From NCBI GenBank assembly GCA_029204225.1, contig CM055098.1, forward strand, positions 12,987,815-13,047,814: 60,000 nucleotides of DNA, in the 5' to 3' direction. Origin of the DNA: Diphasiastrum complanatum (Eukaryota; Streptophyta; Lycopodiopsida; Lycopodiales; Lycopodiaceae). Positions 21,139 to 31,268 of this stretch are shown here, one piece after another (position 1 is the first letter of the stretch; the number at the start of each line of letters is the position of its first letter). The notes under the pieces were generated by a model. It saw only the letters and a list, made by a program, of their open reading frames with translations, searched no databases and was not told where the DNA came from. The translations under genes were made by a program, and so were the position numbers.

Positions 21139-21965
21139 TGTTGGATTATCTCTTACCTACTAATCAACTAATCGGTTTTTAATCTTCGTCCAACTATCTA
21201 TCCAGTTCTGTGGATTTTTTTGTGTCTTTATACAGTCTGCAGAATTACAAGTATTTTTACACAGTCTATAGAAATACATGGAGTTTGACAACAGTGTCGC
21301 ATTTTTTCTCTCTACAAACCCGACAGTGTCGCCTATTAGGAATCTCGTGTACAAATGTAGTGTCAACTTTTTTGCATTGTTCGTTTGTCAAGAATTACGA
21401 GTAAAAATGCAGTGTCGCATTTTTTGCCTATAAGGAGTTATGTGTAAAAAATGCAGTGTCGTCTTTTTTGCCTGTCAGGAAATATGTGCAAAAATGCAGT
21501 GTCGTCTTTTCGCATTTTTCACCTGTCAAAAATCACGAGTAAAAATGCAGTGTTGCATTTTTCGCCTGTGGCAGTTGACATTCATATATGCAGAATGACA
21601 GTTTACGTTCATTTATGTAGACAGACTATTTATGGTCAATTGTCACCACTTATCAACAAGCAGCTTCTGAGAAGAACTGGATGAATGCCAGCGGACACCA
21701 GCCAATTGGCAATCGCATTTGATGACCTAATTACTTAGTATAAATCAGTTGTTCATACATCTCATTATCAGAGTAGAAAGATCAACATTGTGAATTGTGA
21801 AGGAGTTGAGTGTTATTACATGACACTTCATGCGCTCTCATCAAGCAGATCGTTCACAATCAGAAAGTATTGTTGTTAGCTCTTTATCAAGCTTGAACTC
21901 TCTTGAGCATTCTAGTTCAGTCTTTTGGAGATTTATTTTAGAGTTGCTATTGCGCTACTGCTTAT
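21139..21965 (+). repeat. Copia-2 3' LTR (right end missing)
   Basis: Begins TGTTGGATTATCTC and carries the same ATGCAGTGTCGC tandem units (about 21340-21575) as the 5' LTR. Similarity to the 5' LTR stops at GCGCTACTGCTTAT, so the last 350 bp or so are replaced by other sequence. Confidence 0.85.
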
Positions 21966-22106
21966 CACGTTGTGTTTTGCTTCAGACACCATATAAATAC
22001 TTACTGAAAAAAAGGCGTAGCAACGTGCTAGAATCGGTAGTGTTTCAAAGTTCATAATGGCTCTTGATCACTAGTATGGGGAAAATCTTATAGCAACATA
22101 CTCAAC

Positions 22107-22349
22107 ATGAATGACAACATACTCAACATGGCCAAAGGATCAAAATTAGCCTTGAGAGGAAGATGGTATGAAATGAAGGGAAAACCACTTCCAGATAGTA
22201 GCCTTTACGTGGTGATCCCATACAAGCAAAGGAGATTCAAATTTTCTACACAAGGGACAATACTTCAACGTGGCTTCTTGCAATATTGTTATTTTATGTT
22301 AATTATAAGTGATGTCTACTTGTGTACAAGATCATGTTTTCTTGGTTGA
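22107..22349 (+). CDS. Small hypothetical ORF of about 80 codons
   Basis: An isolated ATG-started frame (MNDNILNMAKGSKLALRGR, GKPLPDSSLYVVIPYKQRRF) between Copia-2 and the NPF fragment. I do not recognise it, and it may be chance. Its first half is richer in basic and mixed residues than a random frame. It lies about 800 bp upstream of the NPF exons on the same strand. No promoter or splice evidence links the two. Confidence 0.2.
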   Translation: MNDNILNMAKGSKLALRGRWYEMKGKPLPDSSLYVVIPYKQRRFKFSTQGTILQRGFLQYCYFMLIISDVYLCTRSCFLG

Positions 22350-22375
22350 AGTATCGTTTCTTGAACTGTAAGGTG

Positions 22376-22915
22376 TTCCTTCTCATTGTATTACTTTGTT
22401 TGTTGGTAAATATATAGTTTATTGACGTTCTTGATGTGCCTTTCTATCTAGTGTCTATCTCTCATGCTCTGTGACTCCTAATTTCCTAACGGCTTACCAG
22501 CAAACTGCATTCTAATGTAATAAGAATGTCAAATTTTGTGAATGCTTCAATTTTGTGTCTGTAACTCTATGCTTGTATGAAATCGGTTCCAAAGCTCAGT
22601 ATCTTGAGAGTCTCTGCCTGATACTAGTAATCAAACTGCAAGTATCCGATCCTCTGGTTCGTTAAAAAGTGGGACCAAGTATATTGATTTGAAAGAATTT
22701 GTTTCCGATTCTTTAAATACCAGTTCAGGCTCACAATTTCGCTTTCCAACGGAATTAACAACCATATTTGACATTGCCGTCATTTTATAGTCTTAAGCTG
22801 AAAAACTGATCTCATGTTTTGATAAGGGTCTTGCATGTGAGATTTTCTGTCTCAGCATTTTGATTTTCACTAGCAATAATCTTCTCTGACTATGACTTGC
22901 TATCACATTTGTTCA
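22376..22915. other. Noncoding sequence upstream of the NPF fragment
   Basis: About 540 bp of AT-rich, unrepetitive sequence. It ends in a pyrimidine-rich stretch followed by TTGTTCAG at 22910-22917, which could serve as a splice acceptor for an exon starting near 22918. It may be intron or upstream region of the transporter gene. Confidence 0.35.
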
Positions 22916-22917
22916 GG

Positions 22918-23290
22918 TCCATGAGGACGTTGAAGCATTTGGAAGTACAGTCTGCCACTGAAAAGACTACTCTGCAGGATTTCAGGAGGCTATGTATGTA
23001 TAAGGTCTTTTAAGTAGCGTCATTAAGCTCGTTCTCGAAATTAGGGACTGAAGCGAAAGCTGATCACTGGCGAGCATGTTACTTGTCAGAGAAAGATGCC
23101 AATCTTACAGATCCGGATATCGCAGCTCGTCCTAGAAGAGGGGGATGGCGGACTGCACCGTTGATCTTCGGTACATTTTACTAATACTTATCAGGTCTTT
23201 GGAAGATGTTCACTGAATGTAATTAAGATTGACAAGATATTAGGCAAAATTGAAAATCAGGTAAACCTTAACATCCTATGATACTATTAT

Positions 23291-23329
<39 letters not shown>

Positions 23330-23580
23330 ATTGACTGTTGCACCTACCGTTGAGTGGGGCAGGCACAGAAGTCTGTGAGAAAATCGCTACCTCCGGTCTC
23401 TACGCAAACTTAGTGACATTTTTAGTGCATCAATTACACATGCAAACAGTGGAAGCGGCCAATACCATCACAAACTTCAGCGGATCAGCTAATCTTTCTC
23501 CCATATTTGGTGCATATTTAGCAGATGCTTACTTAGGCCGTTTTCGGGCCATCGTCATCTGATGGATCTTCTTCTACCTG
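22918..23580 (+). pseudogene. NPF (NRT1/PTR family) transporter gene fragment, first exons
   Basis: NPF proteins are proton-coupled membrane transporters of nitrate, peptides and other small solutes. One exon (about 23040-23167) reads ARPRRGGWRTAPLIFG, the conserved block just before the first membrane helix. A spliceable intron follows: donor G/GTACAT at about 23170 and acceptor GGGGCAG at about 23362, containing a CT microsatellite at 23296-23326. The next exon restores GTEVCEKIATSGLYANLVTF, with the ExxEK proton-coupling motif as EVCEK, and continues NTITNFSGSANLSPIFGAYL and ADAYLGRF. A TGA then stops the frame at 23561, where the family normally continues. A possible earlier exon begins at ATG 22922. 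The family has about 12 membrane helices in about 600 residues, so only the first fifth is present. No downstream exons are seen in the next 500 bp; retrotransposons follow. Confidence 0.85.
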
Positions 23581-23584
23581 GTGG

Positions 23585-24060
23585 TTAGCAATCAGATTCT
23601 GTTCTAGCTTACATTTGTTCTCCTTTTGAGCCCACATTTTGATTTCATATTAAAAATGGCATATTTTTTTAGTGGTAAGTCCAAATTTAGCGGAGTTTGG
23701 TGCATTAGAAAGCGCTTAATAAGGGCTTTCCAATGATATGTTAGATGACATGCTTTTGAGTTACGATTAAAAAGTTATGGCAAGTCAAAGTATTAGTGTT
23801 ATAATATTTAATAATAAAAAAGACATCTTGCACGAATTTTTAAAGGGTCTTTTTGAAAATCAAAACTCCTCTAATGTGGGAGTTGACGACACAATGCATT
23901 TCGGAAGGCAACACCGATTTGGCTTTCAATTTGGCGGAAAAGCAGCGGGTGGCCTAGTAAAGAATAAAGTGCAAGTCATTATTTTCAACTTCTGACATCA
24001 AAATTGGCCTCGGCATACTGCTTTTACCCTACGCCCTACGGTTTTTCAAGTAGTTTTGCG
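23585..24060. other. Unassigned sequence between NPF fragment and Copia-3 gag
   Basis: AT-rich, with no convincing coding frame. It must contain the leader of Copia-3, but no LTR end or TGGTATCAGAG primer site is visible, so the left end of Copia-3 is lost or diverged. Confidence 0.4.
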
Positions 24061-24773
24061 ATGACAAACATGGGAGAGTCCATTTTGAGTGAAAATAGCA
24101 AATTGGACAGCATTCCCAACTATGCAGTGTGGAAATTCAAAATGAAAAACACACTGATGGCGAAGGACATGTGGGATGTCGTCACAGGTGATAAGAAAAG
24201 ACCGCCAAATAAAGCGGACATCAAAGTGTTCGACAAGAAGGTGAGGAAAGCTTTGAATCTTCATTAACTTGTTAGTGAAGGATCACATCATTACCCACAT
24301 TTGTGATGCTGTTACACCCAGACAGGCATGGGATGTGCTAAAGGAGCAGTTCGAGATGTCAAATCCGTCAAAAATCATGTTTCTGAAGTCAAAACTGAAT
24401 AGTGCCCGCATGGAACAAGGAGAGCACATTCAGACGTACATGACCAAAATCAAGACAATGAGGGATGAACTGCACTCTATTGGTGAGCGCATACGTGATG
24501 TGAAGTTGGTGCACAATGCACTATGCGGCATTGCAGAACCATATCAGATGTTTTTGAGCGGAATAGCATCAAGAGAAAGATTGCTAACCTTTGACGAGCT
24601 CATAGGAATCTTGATGCAGGAAGAGCAACAATGAGAAATGGTGAAAGCTAGACGTCAAATACTGACGATCAGGCACTTGCGACACACCAAAAACAAGGCT
24701 AGAGCAAGGGCAAGAAGAAGTCTAAACAGCAATTCACCAAGACTCAAGAGGATGAGGGATCTGCCAGCAAGAC
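24061..24773 (+). pseudogene. Copia-3 Gag, N-terminal part
   Basis: Starts at ATG 24061 (MTNMGESILSENSKLDSIPN) with YAVWKFKMKNTLMAKDMWDV, a copia Gag opening. A +1 frameshift near 24264 leads to VKDHIITHICDAVTPRQAWD and FDELIGILMQEEQQ, followed by an in-frame TGA at 24632. A Lys-rich tail (about 24700-24770) leads up to AAGAC at 24769-24773, where the long-LTR element is inserted. The reading resumes at 42295 with TKTKKKDKCFHCGKKGQ, the expected zinc knuckle. This Gag is of a different copia family from Copia-1 and Copia-4. Confidence 0.85.
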
Positions 24774-25116
24774 TATTAGGGCCTATTTTGACGGGGGGTT
24801 GGTCCAGCCAAAACGTCCTAAAAGGGTCAAGGGACCCCACCTCTAACGGCGGTTCAGCCCTACGTGAGCAATAGAGGATTTGCCACTTCCAACCCTGATG
24901 GCCTTCTCTATTGCCCCGTGCTCCCCAACTAATGAGGGTTTTCCAAGATCTGAGAGACACGGTAGCAAGGAGAGAGTGCTGTCAATTTTGGTGCAATGAT
25001 TCACTAGCATTCTAGGGTTATGGTTCTGTAAAATTTCTTATCTCTAATTCGCATTAGGATCTTGCTAATGTCTCTTTCCCCATTGAATTCGACTTACAGT
25101 TAGTAAAAAATCTTAC

Positions 25117-25798
25117 TGTTAAAAATTCACAATTCTAGCTTGACTAGTTTTGGTCATATGACTTGTAAATAGTTAGATGGTCATGATGTGGCTTGTCACA
25201 CGTGCCAAATAGCATAGGATTCCATTCGTAAGGATGTTCTCAAGTAGACCTAAGTGTTAGAACCTTTGGAATGAGTCCAAATTATGCTTAGATACAAGGG
25301 AGAAAAAATAGGAGCTATTTTTGGTAATTTTTGCATTGTTGAGGGATCTCCAAGATTCCAACCCTAACTTGGTAGGGATGAAAGATCCACCAAAATTAGC
25401 ATTAGGGATAGGTTTAGGGCTACTCATACCTGCCCAAAACCGTGATGGATCATGTATATATAGGTGATGATATCTCACCAAAATCAATCAAGCAATTTCA
25501 TGTTTTTTCTCTCATAATGGTGCAATTGCTCTCTATGTTCATAATTGTTTGAGTTCTTGTGATTACTAATGATTATAGGATTGAATGTAGGTCTGGTGTA
25601 CAGTACTCAGACTGTGGGAGGCCGTACTTTCACACGTGTGAAGCCTTCTTCAAGGATTTGGGCCATTTAGTGAGGTTCAAGCATAGATTTTTGATGGATT
25701 TTGATGGTTCAACTTGTGCTAATCTTATGAAATCATAATCCATTGTTTCCCTCATCATTTCAAGTGTTTTAGGATCCTTATTTGCTGTAATTTTTACA
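25117..25798 (+). repeat. Copia-4 5' LTR
   Basis: TATA box TATATATA at 25455-25462. A perfect 14-bp palindrome TTCACACGTGTGAA lies at 25629-25642, 174 bp after the TATA start, thus probably inside the transcript. An upstream TCACACGTGCC lies near 25197. Confidence 0.95.
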
Positions 25799-25810
25799 TG
25801 GTATCAGAGC
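25799..25810 (+). promoter_or_regulatory. Copia-4 primer binding site
   Basis: TGGTATCAGAGC directly after the LTR end, an exact match to the plant copia initiator Met tRNA site. Confidence 0.95.
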
Positions 25811-26609
25811 CTAAAGGCTGAAATGAGCTAAATCCTTGGTTTTCATTCAATTTGATCACAATTTTTGATCTAAATCTTGTGTAGATTGGATCTTAGCATC
25901 TAGTATTGATTCTAGAACTCAAAGTGAGTCAAATACATTGGAGATTGGTGTTGTGTGACTTCATTTGCAGGTGTTTAGGTGTCTAAAACCAGAGACAAAG
26001 TTGAATTCAATTCACATTACCAAGATAGCAAGTTTTGCTTGCTCCAAGCATTGATTTTTAGGCAAGTTTTGGAGGTGATTTCATAGAGGAGGCTTTCTAG
26101 CATTCAAGGAGAGGGAAGATCAGAGTTTTGGGGACTCTTCAAGGCTGTTCTAAGGTGTAGTAGACACCTCCTAAAGTGATTTAGGTTCAGTCCAACCATT
26201 GCTTGACTTATGCACCAAATTAGATCAATTTTTCATCAATTTTGATCATTTTTTGCTTGTGATTGGATAGTAGATTGTGTTGCATCCTCATTAAGTTCCA
26301 TTTAGATCTTTTACAAGTGATTTTGGAAGTATATTAGGTTGCTGAAATTCACTCTTGATCAGATCATTTGGAAGCTTTAATGTTCTTTATAGAAAGAGGG
26401 GTAATTCTACTAGTATTGTCTACTTCAATCAAGCAAGTGCATTGTTTCTAGTATTCTATGATTTGATTTTGTTAGAGATCATTCTTAGATCTTTATAGGA
26501 AGTCTATTACTGATCTTTTCAGGTCCCTAAGAAGTGGGATAAGGTAGACCTTCAATGAAATCAATAGAAGTAACCTTCATTTGTGTCAAGTCCTTGATTA
26601 GGAGACTAG
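25811..26609 (+). other. Copia-4 untranslated leader
   Basis: About 800 bp between primer site and gag ATG, rich in GATCT/TTGATC words and without an open frame. It should contain the packaging signal. Nothing more specific can be read. Confidence 0.6.
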
Positions 26610-28943
26610 ATGGCATCTATAAATGCATATCTTTTGGATACTAATGAAAGGCTCAACAAAACTAGCTATTCCATATGGAAAGTTAGAATGGAATCTATCA
26701 TGATCATGCAAGATCTGATGGAAATTGTAAATGGTAAGGAGGGTGAACCTATTCATCCTCAAGAAAAAGCCAAATACATCAAGAGGTGCAATGTTGCACT
26801 ACATTGCATAAAAATGAATGTTGCAAATGAACTCTTAAGAGAGGTAGGAGATTGCACTTCAGCTCAAGATGCTTGGGAGACTTTGCAAAAGGTCTATGAA
26901 TCCAAGAACCAAACTAGAATGTTAGCTTTGAATAATCAAATCTATAGAAGCTATCAAAAGAAAGGAGAGAGTGCACATACATTTGTCCTAAGAGTAAAGG
27001 AATTGACCAAAGAGCTAGCCTTTATAGGTGACCCTATCAAGGATGAAGAGCTTGTTCAACTCATATTGAATGGACTAAGCTTTGAATTTCACAATTTGGT
27101 TCAGGGATATGCAATTATGGGTAAGCTACCCATACTTGAAGAACTCCAAGGCACACTCATGGCCGAGGAATCAAGAAGGAGCCAAATGCAAGAGAGGATG
27201 GATAGGCTTTCCATCCAAGGTGGAGATAACCAAGCTCTCTTCACCAAAGGCAAAGGCAAGTCCAAAGGCAAAGGATCAACATTCAAGAAGTCTACAAAGT
27301 TTGAGGATCAAGAAGGACCCCCAAAGGCATCTCCATCAACCACCAAAGTCAAGAAGGACAAATCAAAGGTGAAGTGCTACTATTGTAGCAAGATGGGGCA
27401 TTATGCCTCGGAATGCTTCAAGAGGAAGCAAGATCAAAGCCAAGCCAACATGAGCAAAGAGGAGGAGGAGGAGAGTTCACATGAGGACTCTCTCATGATG
27501 TCCATATTTTCTTCAACAAGCTTCAAAGGAGAAGATCCTTGGTGGATTGACTCGGGTGCTAGTTCACACATGACTAGTAAAAGGGAGTTTTTCTCTTCTC
27601 TCTTATCTTATGATAGACCTATAAAGTCTATCTATACAGCAAATGATGAAGCTTGTAAGATTGAAGGAGTTGGTAGCATTCCCCTTTGCTTAGGATCTTC
27701 CAAAAAGATCAACATAGAAGGTGTTTTGTACATTCCTACAATAACAAAGAATCTACTAAGTGTTGGCCAAATGGTAGACAATGGTTTCAATGTTGACTTT
27801 GCTTCAAATGAATGTTTCATCAAGAAGAAGGGTAAGATAGTGGCTAAGGGCACTAGACTTGGCAAACTTTATAAGCTGGATGCATTTGTGGATACTAATG
27901 TTGTCATGTTGGCCGAGAAGAACAAGATATCTACCTTTACTTTATGGCACAAAAGACTTGGACATGTCAACTCGGGTTCCATGGAGGCTATGATCAAGGA
28001 GGAGTATGCTTTAGGCCTACCAAGGTCTATTGGGAAGGAAGACAAGGTTTGTGAAGCTTGTGCCTTATCCAAGGCACATAAGAAGGTGTTACCTAACTCC
28101 ATCACAAAGTCATCTCATCCTCTTGAACTCATACACTCGGATGTGCACATTGCTAGCACCAAATCTAATGGAGGTTCATCCATGTTTTTAACCTTCATTG
28201 ATGACTACTCAAGATATTGTTGGGTGTTCTTACTTTCCTTCAAGTCTCAAGTATTTGATACTTTTGTAAAGTTCAAGTTGTTTGTGGAAAAGCATCATAA
28301 TCATAGCATCAAGATTCTTAGAAGCGACAATGGTGGAGAATTCATCTCCAATGAGTTCAAGGCCTTTTGTGAGGAAGAAGGGATCAAGAAAGAGACTTCT
28401 TGTCCTTACACTCCTCAACAAAATGGAGTTGCTGAAAGAAGGAATAGAACATTATGTGAATGTTCTAAGGCTTTAAGATTAGATGCTTGTTTGCCCAAAT
28501 CCTTTTGGGGTGAGTCTCTTGTATGTGCAAACTACTTGATGAATAGGGTGTCTTGCAAAGCAATTGAAGGCAAAACTCCTTATGAGATGTTGTATGGAAA
28601 GAAACCCAATCTTAATCACTTGAAAGTTTTTGGGTGTATATGTTATGTGCATGTGCCATTGGAAACAAGAACCAAGGAGGATCCATCTTCCACAAGAGGG
28701 ATCATGCTTGGATATGCAAGCTCAAGCAAGGGCTACAAAGTCTATCTCCCATCCTTAAACAAATTTGTTGTTTCAAGGGATGTCATCTTTGATGAACATC
28801 ATATGCATATGCTTGAAGAAGGCTCAAGTGCTCCAACAATCAAGAAGAAGATAGCCGAGGAGCAAGATCTTGGTTTTGAGGAGGAGCTCATGGAGGAGCA
28901 AGCACCAAACCCACCTATCACACCAAGGAGATCTTCAAGGCAA
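26610..28943 (+). CDS. Copia-4 Gag-protease-integrase
   Basis: ATG 26610 (MASINAYLLDTNERLNKTSY) opens a frame of over 770 codons. In order: UBN2-type Gag (residues 1-220, YSIWKVRMESIMIMQDLMEI), Lys-rich linker, CCHC knuckle CYYCSKMGHYASEC (about 256-269, standard spacing), protease WWIDSGASSHMT (about 311-322), pre-integrase LWHKRLGHVNSGSM (about 445), and integrase with catalytic Asp in HSDVH (about 509), Asp in RSDNGGEF (about 572) and Glu in NGVAERRN (about 609). The C-terminal NHLKVFGCICYVH region follows. All key residues are kept. Near 28944 one base appears to be missing (CAAAAGTGG for an expected AAGGTGG), after which the frame runs on as 39 wrong residues to a stop at 29058. In the active family this would be one gag-pol polyprotein. 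Confidence 0.95.
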
Positions 28944-28945
28944 AA

Positions 28946-29628
28946 GTGGAGCCATCAAGGCTCACATATCAAGGCAAAGGACAGCAAGTTGAGGGTATCT
29001 CATCCACTTCTTATGCTTTATCTAGTTTTGAAGAACCATCTAATGTTGAAGATGCATTGAACTCCAAAGAATGGTATAAAGCTATGTTGGATGAGTATGA
29101 TGCCTTGATTGAGAATGAAACTTGGTTGCTTGTTGAGAGACCTCAAAGGAATGTAATAGGATGCAAGTGGGTCTTCAAGCTTAAGTTGAATGCAAATGGG
29201 AGTGTTAACAAACATAAAGCAAGATTAGTTGCAAAAGGTTATGCTCAAGAGAGAGGGATAGACTATGAGGAAACTTTTGCACCTGTGGCCAAGATGGTCA
29301 CAATAAGGCTAATCATTGCACTTGCATCACATTTTGGATGGATTCTATGTCAAATGGATGTCTCTAATGCTTTCTTGAATGGTTTTTTGGAAGAGGATAT
29401 CTATATGGAGCAGCCACAAGGGTTCATCAAGCATGGAATGGAGAACAAAGTATGCCATCTCCAAAGAAGCATCTATGGCTTGAAGCAAGCCTCGAGATCT
29501 TGGAATTCAAGACTACATTGTTATCTTATTTCACTTTCTTTTGTTCAAAGTGAATATGATCTCACTCTTTACATTAAGTTTGATGATGTTGGTATTGTAC
29601 TTTTACTCATTTATGTAGATGACATCAT
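28946..29628 (+). CDS. Copia-4 reverse transcriptase, main part
   Basis: Continues the polyprotein after the first frame break: VEPSRLTYQGKGQQVEG, EEPSNVEDALNSKEWYKAM, then the copia RT domain ENETWLLVERPQRNVIGCKW, VFKLKLNANGSVNKHKARLV, YEETFAPVAKMVTIRLIIAL, MDVSNAFLNGFLEEDIYMEQ and YGLKQASRSWNSRLHCYL. The catalytic LLIYVDDII is intact at about 29605-29630. A second small deletion right after YVDDII (near 29628) shifts the frame into a TAG at 29636. The upstream ATG at 28946 is not a biological start. Confidence 0.94.
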
Positions 29629-30572
29629 CAGAAAATAGTGTTGATGGTATTGAAAAAATCAAGATAGATCTATCCTTAGAGTTCAAGATGGTAGATCTAG
29701 GGTGTCTTCACTTCATCTTAGGCATAGAAGTACTTAGAGGGTCTGATTTTATCTTTATAAGTCAAGTAAACTATGCTCAAAGTCTTTTGAAGAAGTTTAA
29801 GATGGAAGTATACAAAAGTGTTGACACACCAATGGAGCAAGATGTAAAAGTGCCAAATGAAGATAATGAAAGATCCTTCATGGACATCACTTTGTTTAGG
29901 CAACTTATAGGTTCCTTAATGTGGATCACTATAACTAGACCAGATCTTAGCTTTAGTGTATGTAGGTTGAGCCAATCCATGCAAAAGCCATTGAATATCC
30001 ATTGGAAAAAGACTAAGAGGATTCTAAAATACATCTCGGGTACATTGAATTTTGGGATTCTATATAGAGGAGATGTGATTAACCTTCATGCATTTAGTGA
30101 TTCAGATTTTGCAGGGGACAAGAGGGATAGGAAATCAACAAGTGCCTATTCAACTTTCATAGGAGAAGGTGTGGTTTCATGGCTTTCAAAAAAGCAAGAA
30201 ACTATATCTCTATCTTCAACCGAGGCCGAGTACAAAGCTTTGACAACCACTACAAAGGAGGTACTTTGGATCAAGAGATTATTGGTGGAACTAAAGATCA
30301 TGGATTCAGAGGAGGCACCAATCATCTACCATGACAATATATCAGCCCAACACCTTGCATCTAACCCAATCTTCCATGCAATATCTAAGCACATTGAGAT
30401 ATGCCATCACTTTGTGAGAGAAATGGTGCAAGCCAAGGAGATTGCTTTGGAGCATGTTCCAAGCAATGAATGTGTAGCTGATCTACTTACTAAACCACTT
30501 CAAAAGACACCTTTTATGAAGTTCAGATCATCACTTGGAGTGATTAGTAAAGCAATGATTGAACCAAGCTAG
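29629..30572 (+). CDS. Copia-4 RT C-terminus and RNase H
   Basis: Resumes as ENSVDGIEKIKIDLS, MVDLGCLHFILGIEVLRGSD, then the connection region (RQLIGSLMWITITRPDLSFS) and RNase H: HAFSDSDFAGDKRDRKSTSA, SLSSTEAEYKALTTTTKEVL and YHDNISAQHLASNPIFHAIS. The acidic active-site residues in SDSDFAGD and STEAEY are present. It ends CVADLLTKPLQKTPFMKFRS and a stop at 30570-30572. Together with the two frames upstream this is a full-length copia pol with two single-site lesions. Confidence 0.94.
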
Positions 30573-30586
30573 ATAGTGAGGAGGAG
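30571..30586 (+). promoter_or_regulatory. Copia-4 polypurine tract
   Basis: AGATAGTGAGGAGGAG directly before the 3' LTR start TGTTAAAAA. It is purine-rich and in the expected position. Confidence 0.85.
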
Positions 30587-31268
30587 TGTTAAAAACTCAC
30601 AATTCTAGCTTGACTAGTTTTGGTCATATGACTTGTAAATAGTTAGATGGTCATGATGTGGCTTGTCACACGTGCCAAATAGCATAGAATTCCATTCATA
30701 AAGATGTTCTCAAGTAGACCTAAGTGTTAGAACCTTTGGAATGAGTCCAAATTATGCTTAGATACAAGGGAGAAAAAATAGGAGCTATTTTTGGTAATTT
30801 TTGCATTGTTGAGGGATCTCCAAGATTCCAACCCTAACTTGGTAGGGATGAAAGATCCACCAAAATTATCATTAGGGATAGGTTTAGGGCTACTCATACC
30901 TGCCCAAAACCGTGATGGATCATGTATATATAGGTGATGATATCTCACCAAAATCAATCAAGCAATTTCATGTTTTTTCTCTCATAATGGTGCAATTGCT
31001 CTCTATGTTCATAATTGTTTGAGTACTTGTAATTACTAATGATTATAGGATTGAATGTAGGTCTGGTGTACAGTACTCAGACTGTGGGAGGCCGTACTTT
31101 CACACGTGTGAAGCCTTCTTCAAGGATTTGGGCCATTTAGTGAGGTTCAAGCATAGATTTTTGATGGATTTTGATGGTTCAACTTGTGCTAATCTTATGA
31201 AATCATAATCTATTGTTTCCCTCATCATTTCAAGTGTTTTAGGATCCTTATTTGCTGTAATTTTTACA
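30587..31268 (+). repeat. Copia-4 3' LTR
   Basis: Same length as the 5' LTR (682 bp), with about eight substitutions and no indels. The palindrome TTCACACGTGTGAA is perfect here too (31099-31112). CTTAC follows at 31269. Confidence 0.95.

Larger units (their letters stand above)
17311..21965 (+). mobile_element. Copia-2, decayed copia element with repeat-bearing LTRs
   Basis: Order: 5' LTR remnant (17311-18133), primer site, gag, protease, integrase, a fragment of RT, RNase H, polypurine tract and 3' LTR (21139-21965, truncated). Both LTRs are incomplete at opposite ends, so no target duplication can be read. Many stops and a large RT deletion show that it is old. Confidence 0.85.
25117..31268 (+). 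mobile_element. Copia-4, nearly intact young copia element
   Basis: 6152 bp with two 682-bp LTRs (25117-25798 and 30587-31268), starting TGTTAAAAA and ending TTTTTACA. A perfect CTTAC target duplication flanks it (25112-25116, 31269-31273). I count about eight differences between the LTRs (about 1.2%), pointing to recent insertion. The internal region has a canonical primer site, one gag-pol reading with two frame breaks, and a polypurine tract. It sits in the left LTR of the long-LTR element. Confidence 0.95.

Noticed and set aside
27082-27372. Alternative frames within Copia-4 gag and integrase (27082-27372, 27632-28105 minus)
   Set aside because: They overlap a long frame with full gag-pol motifs and show no independent signal.
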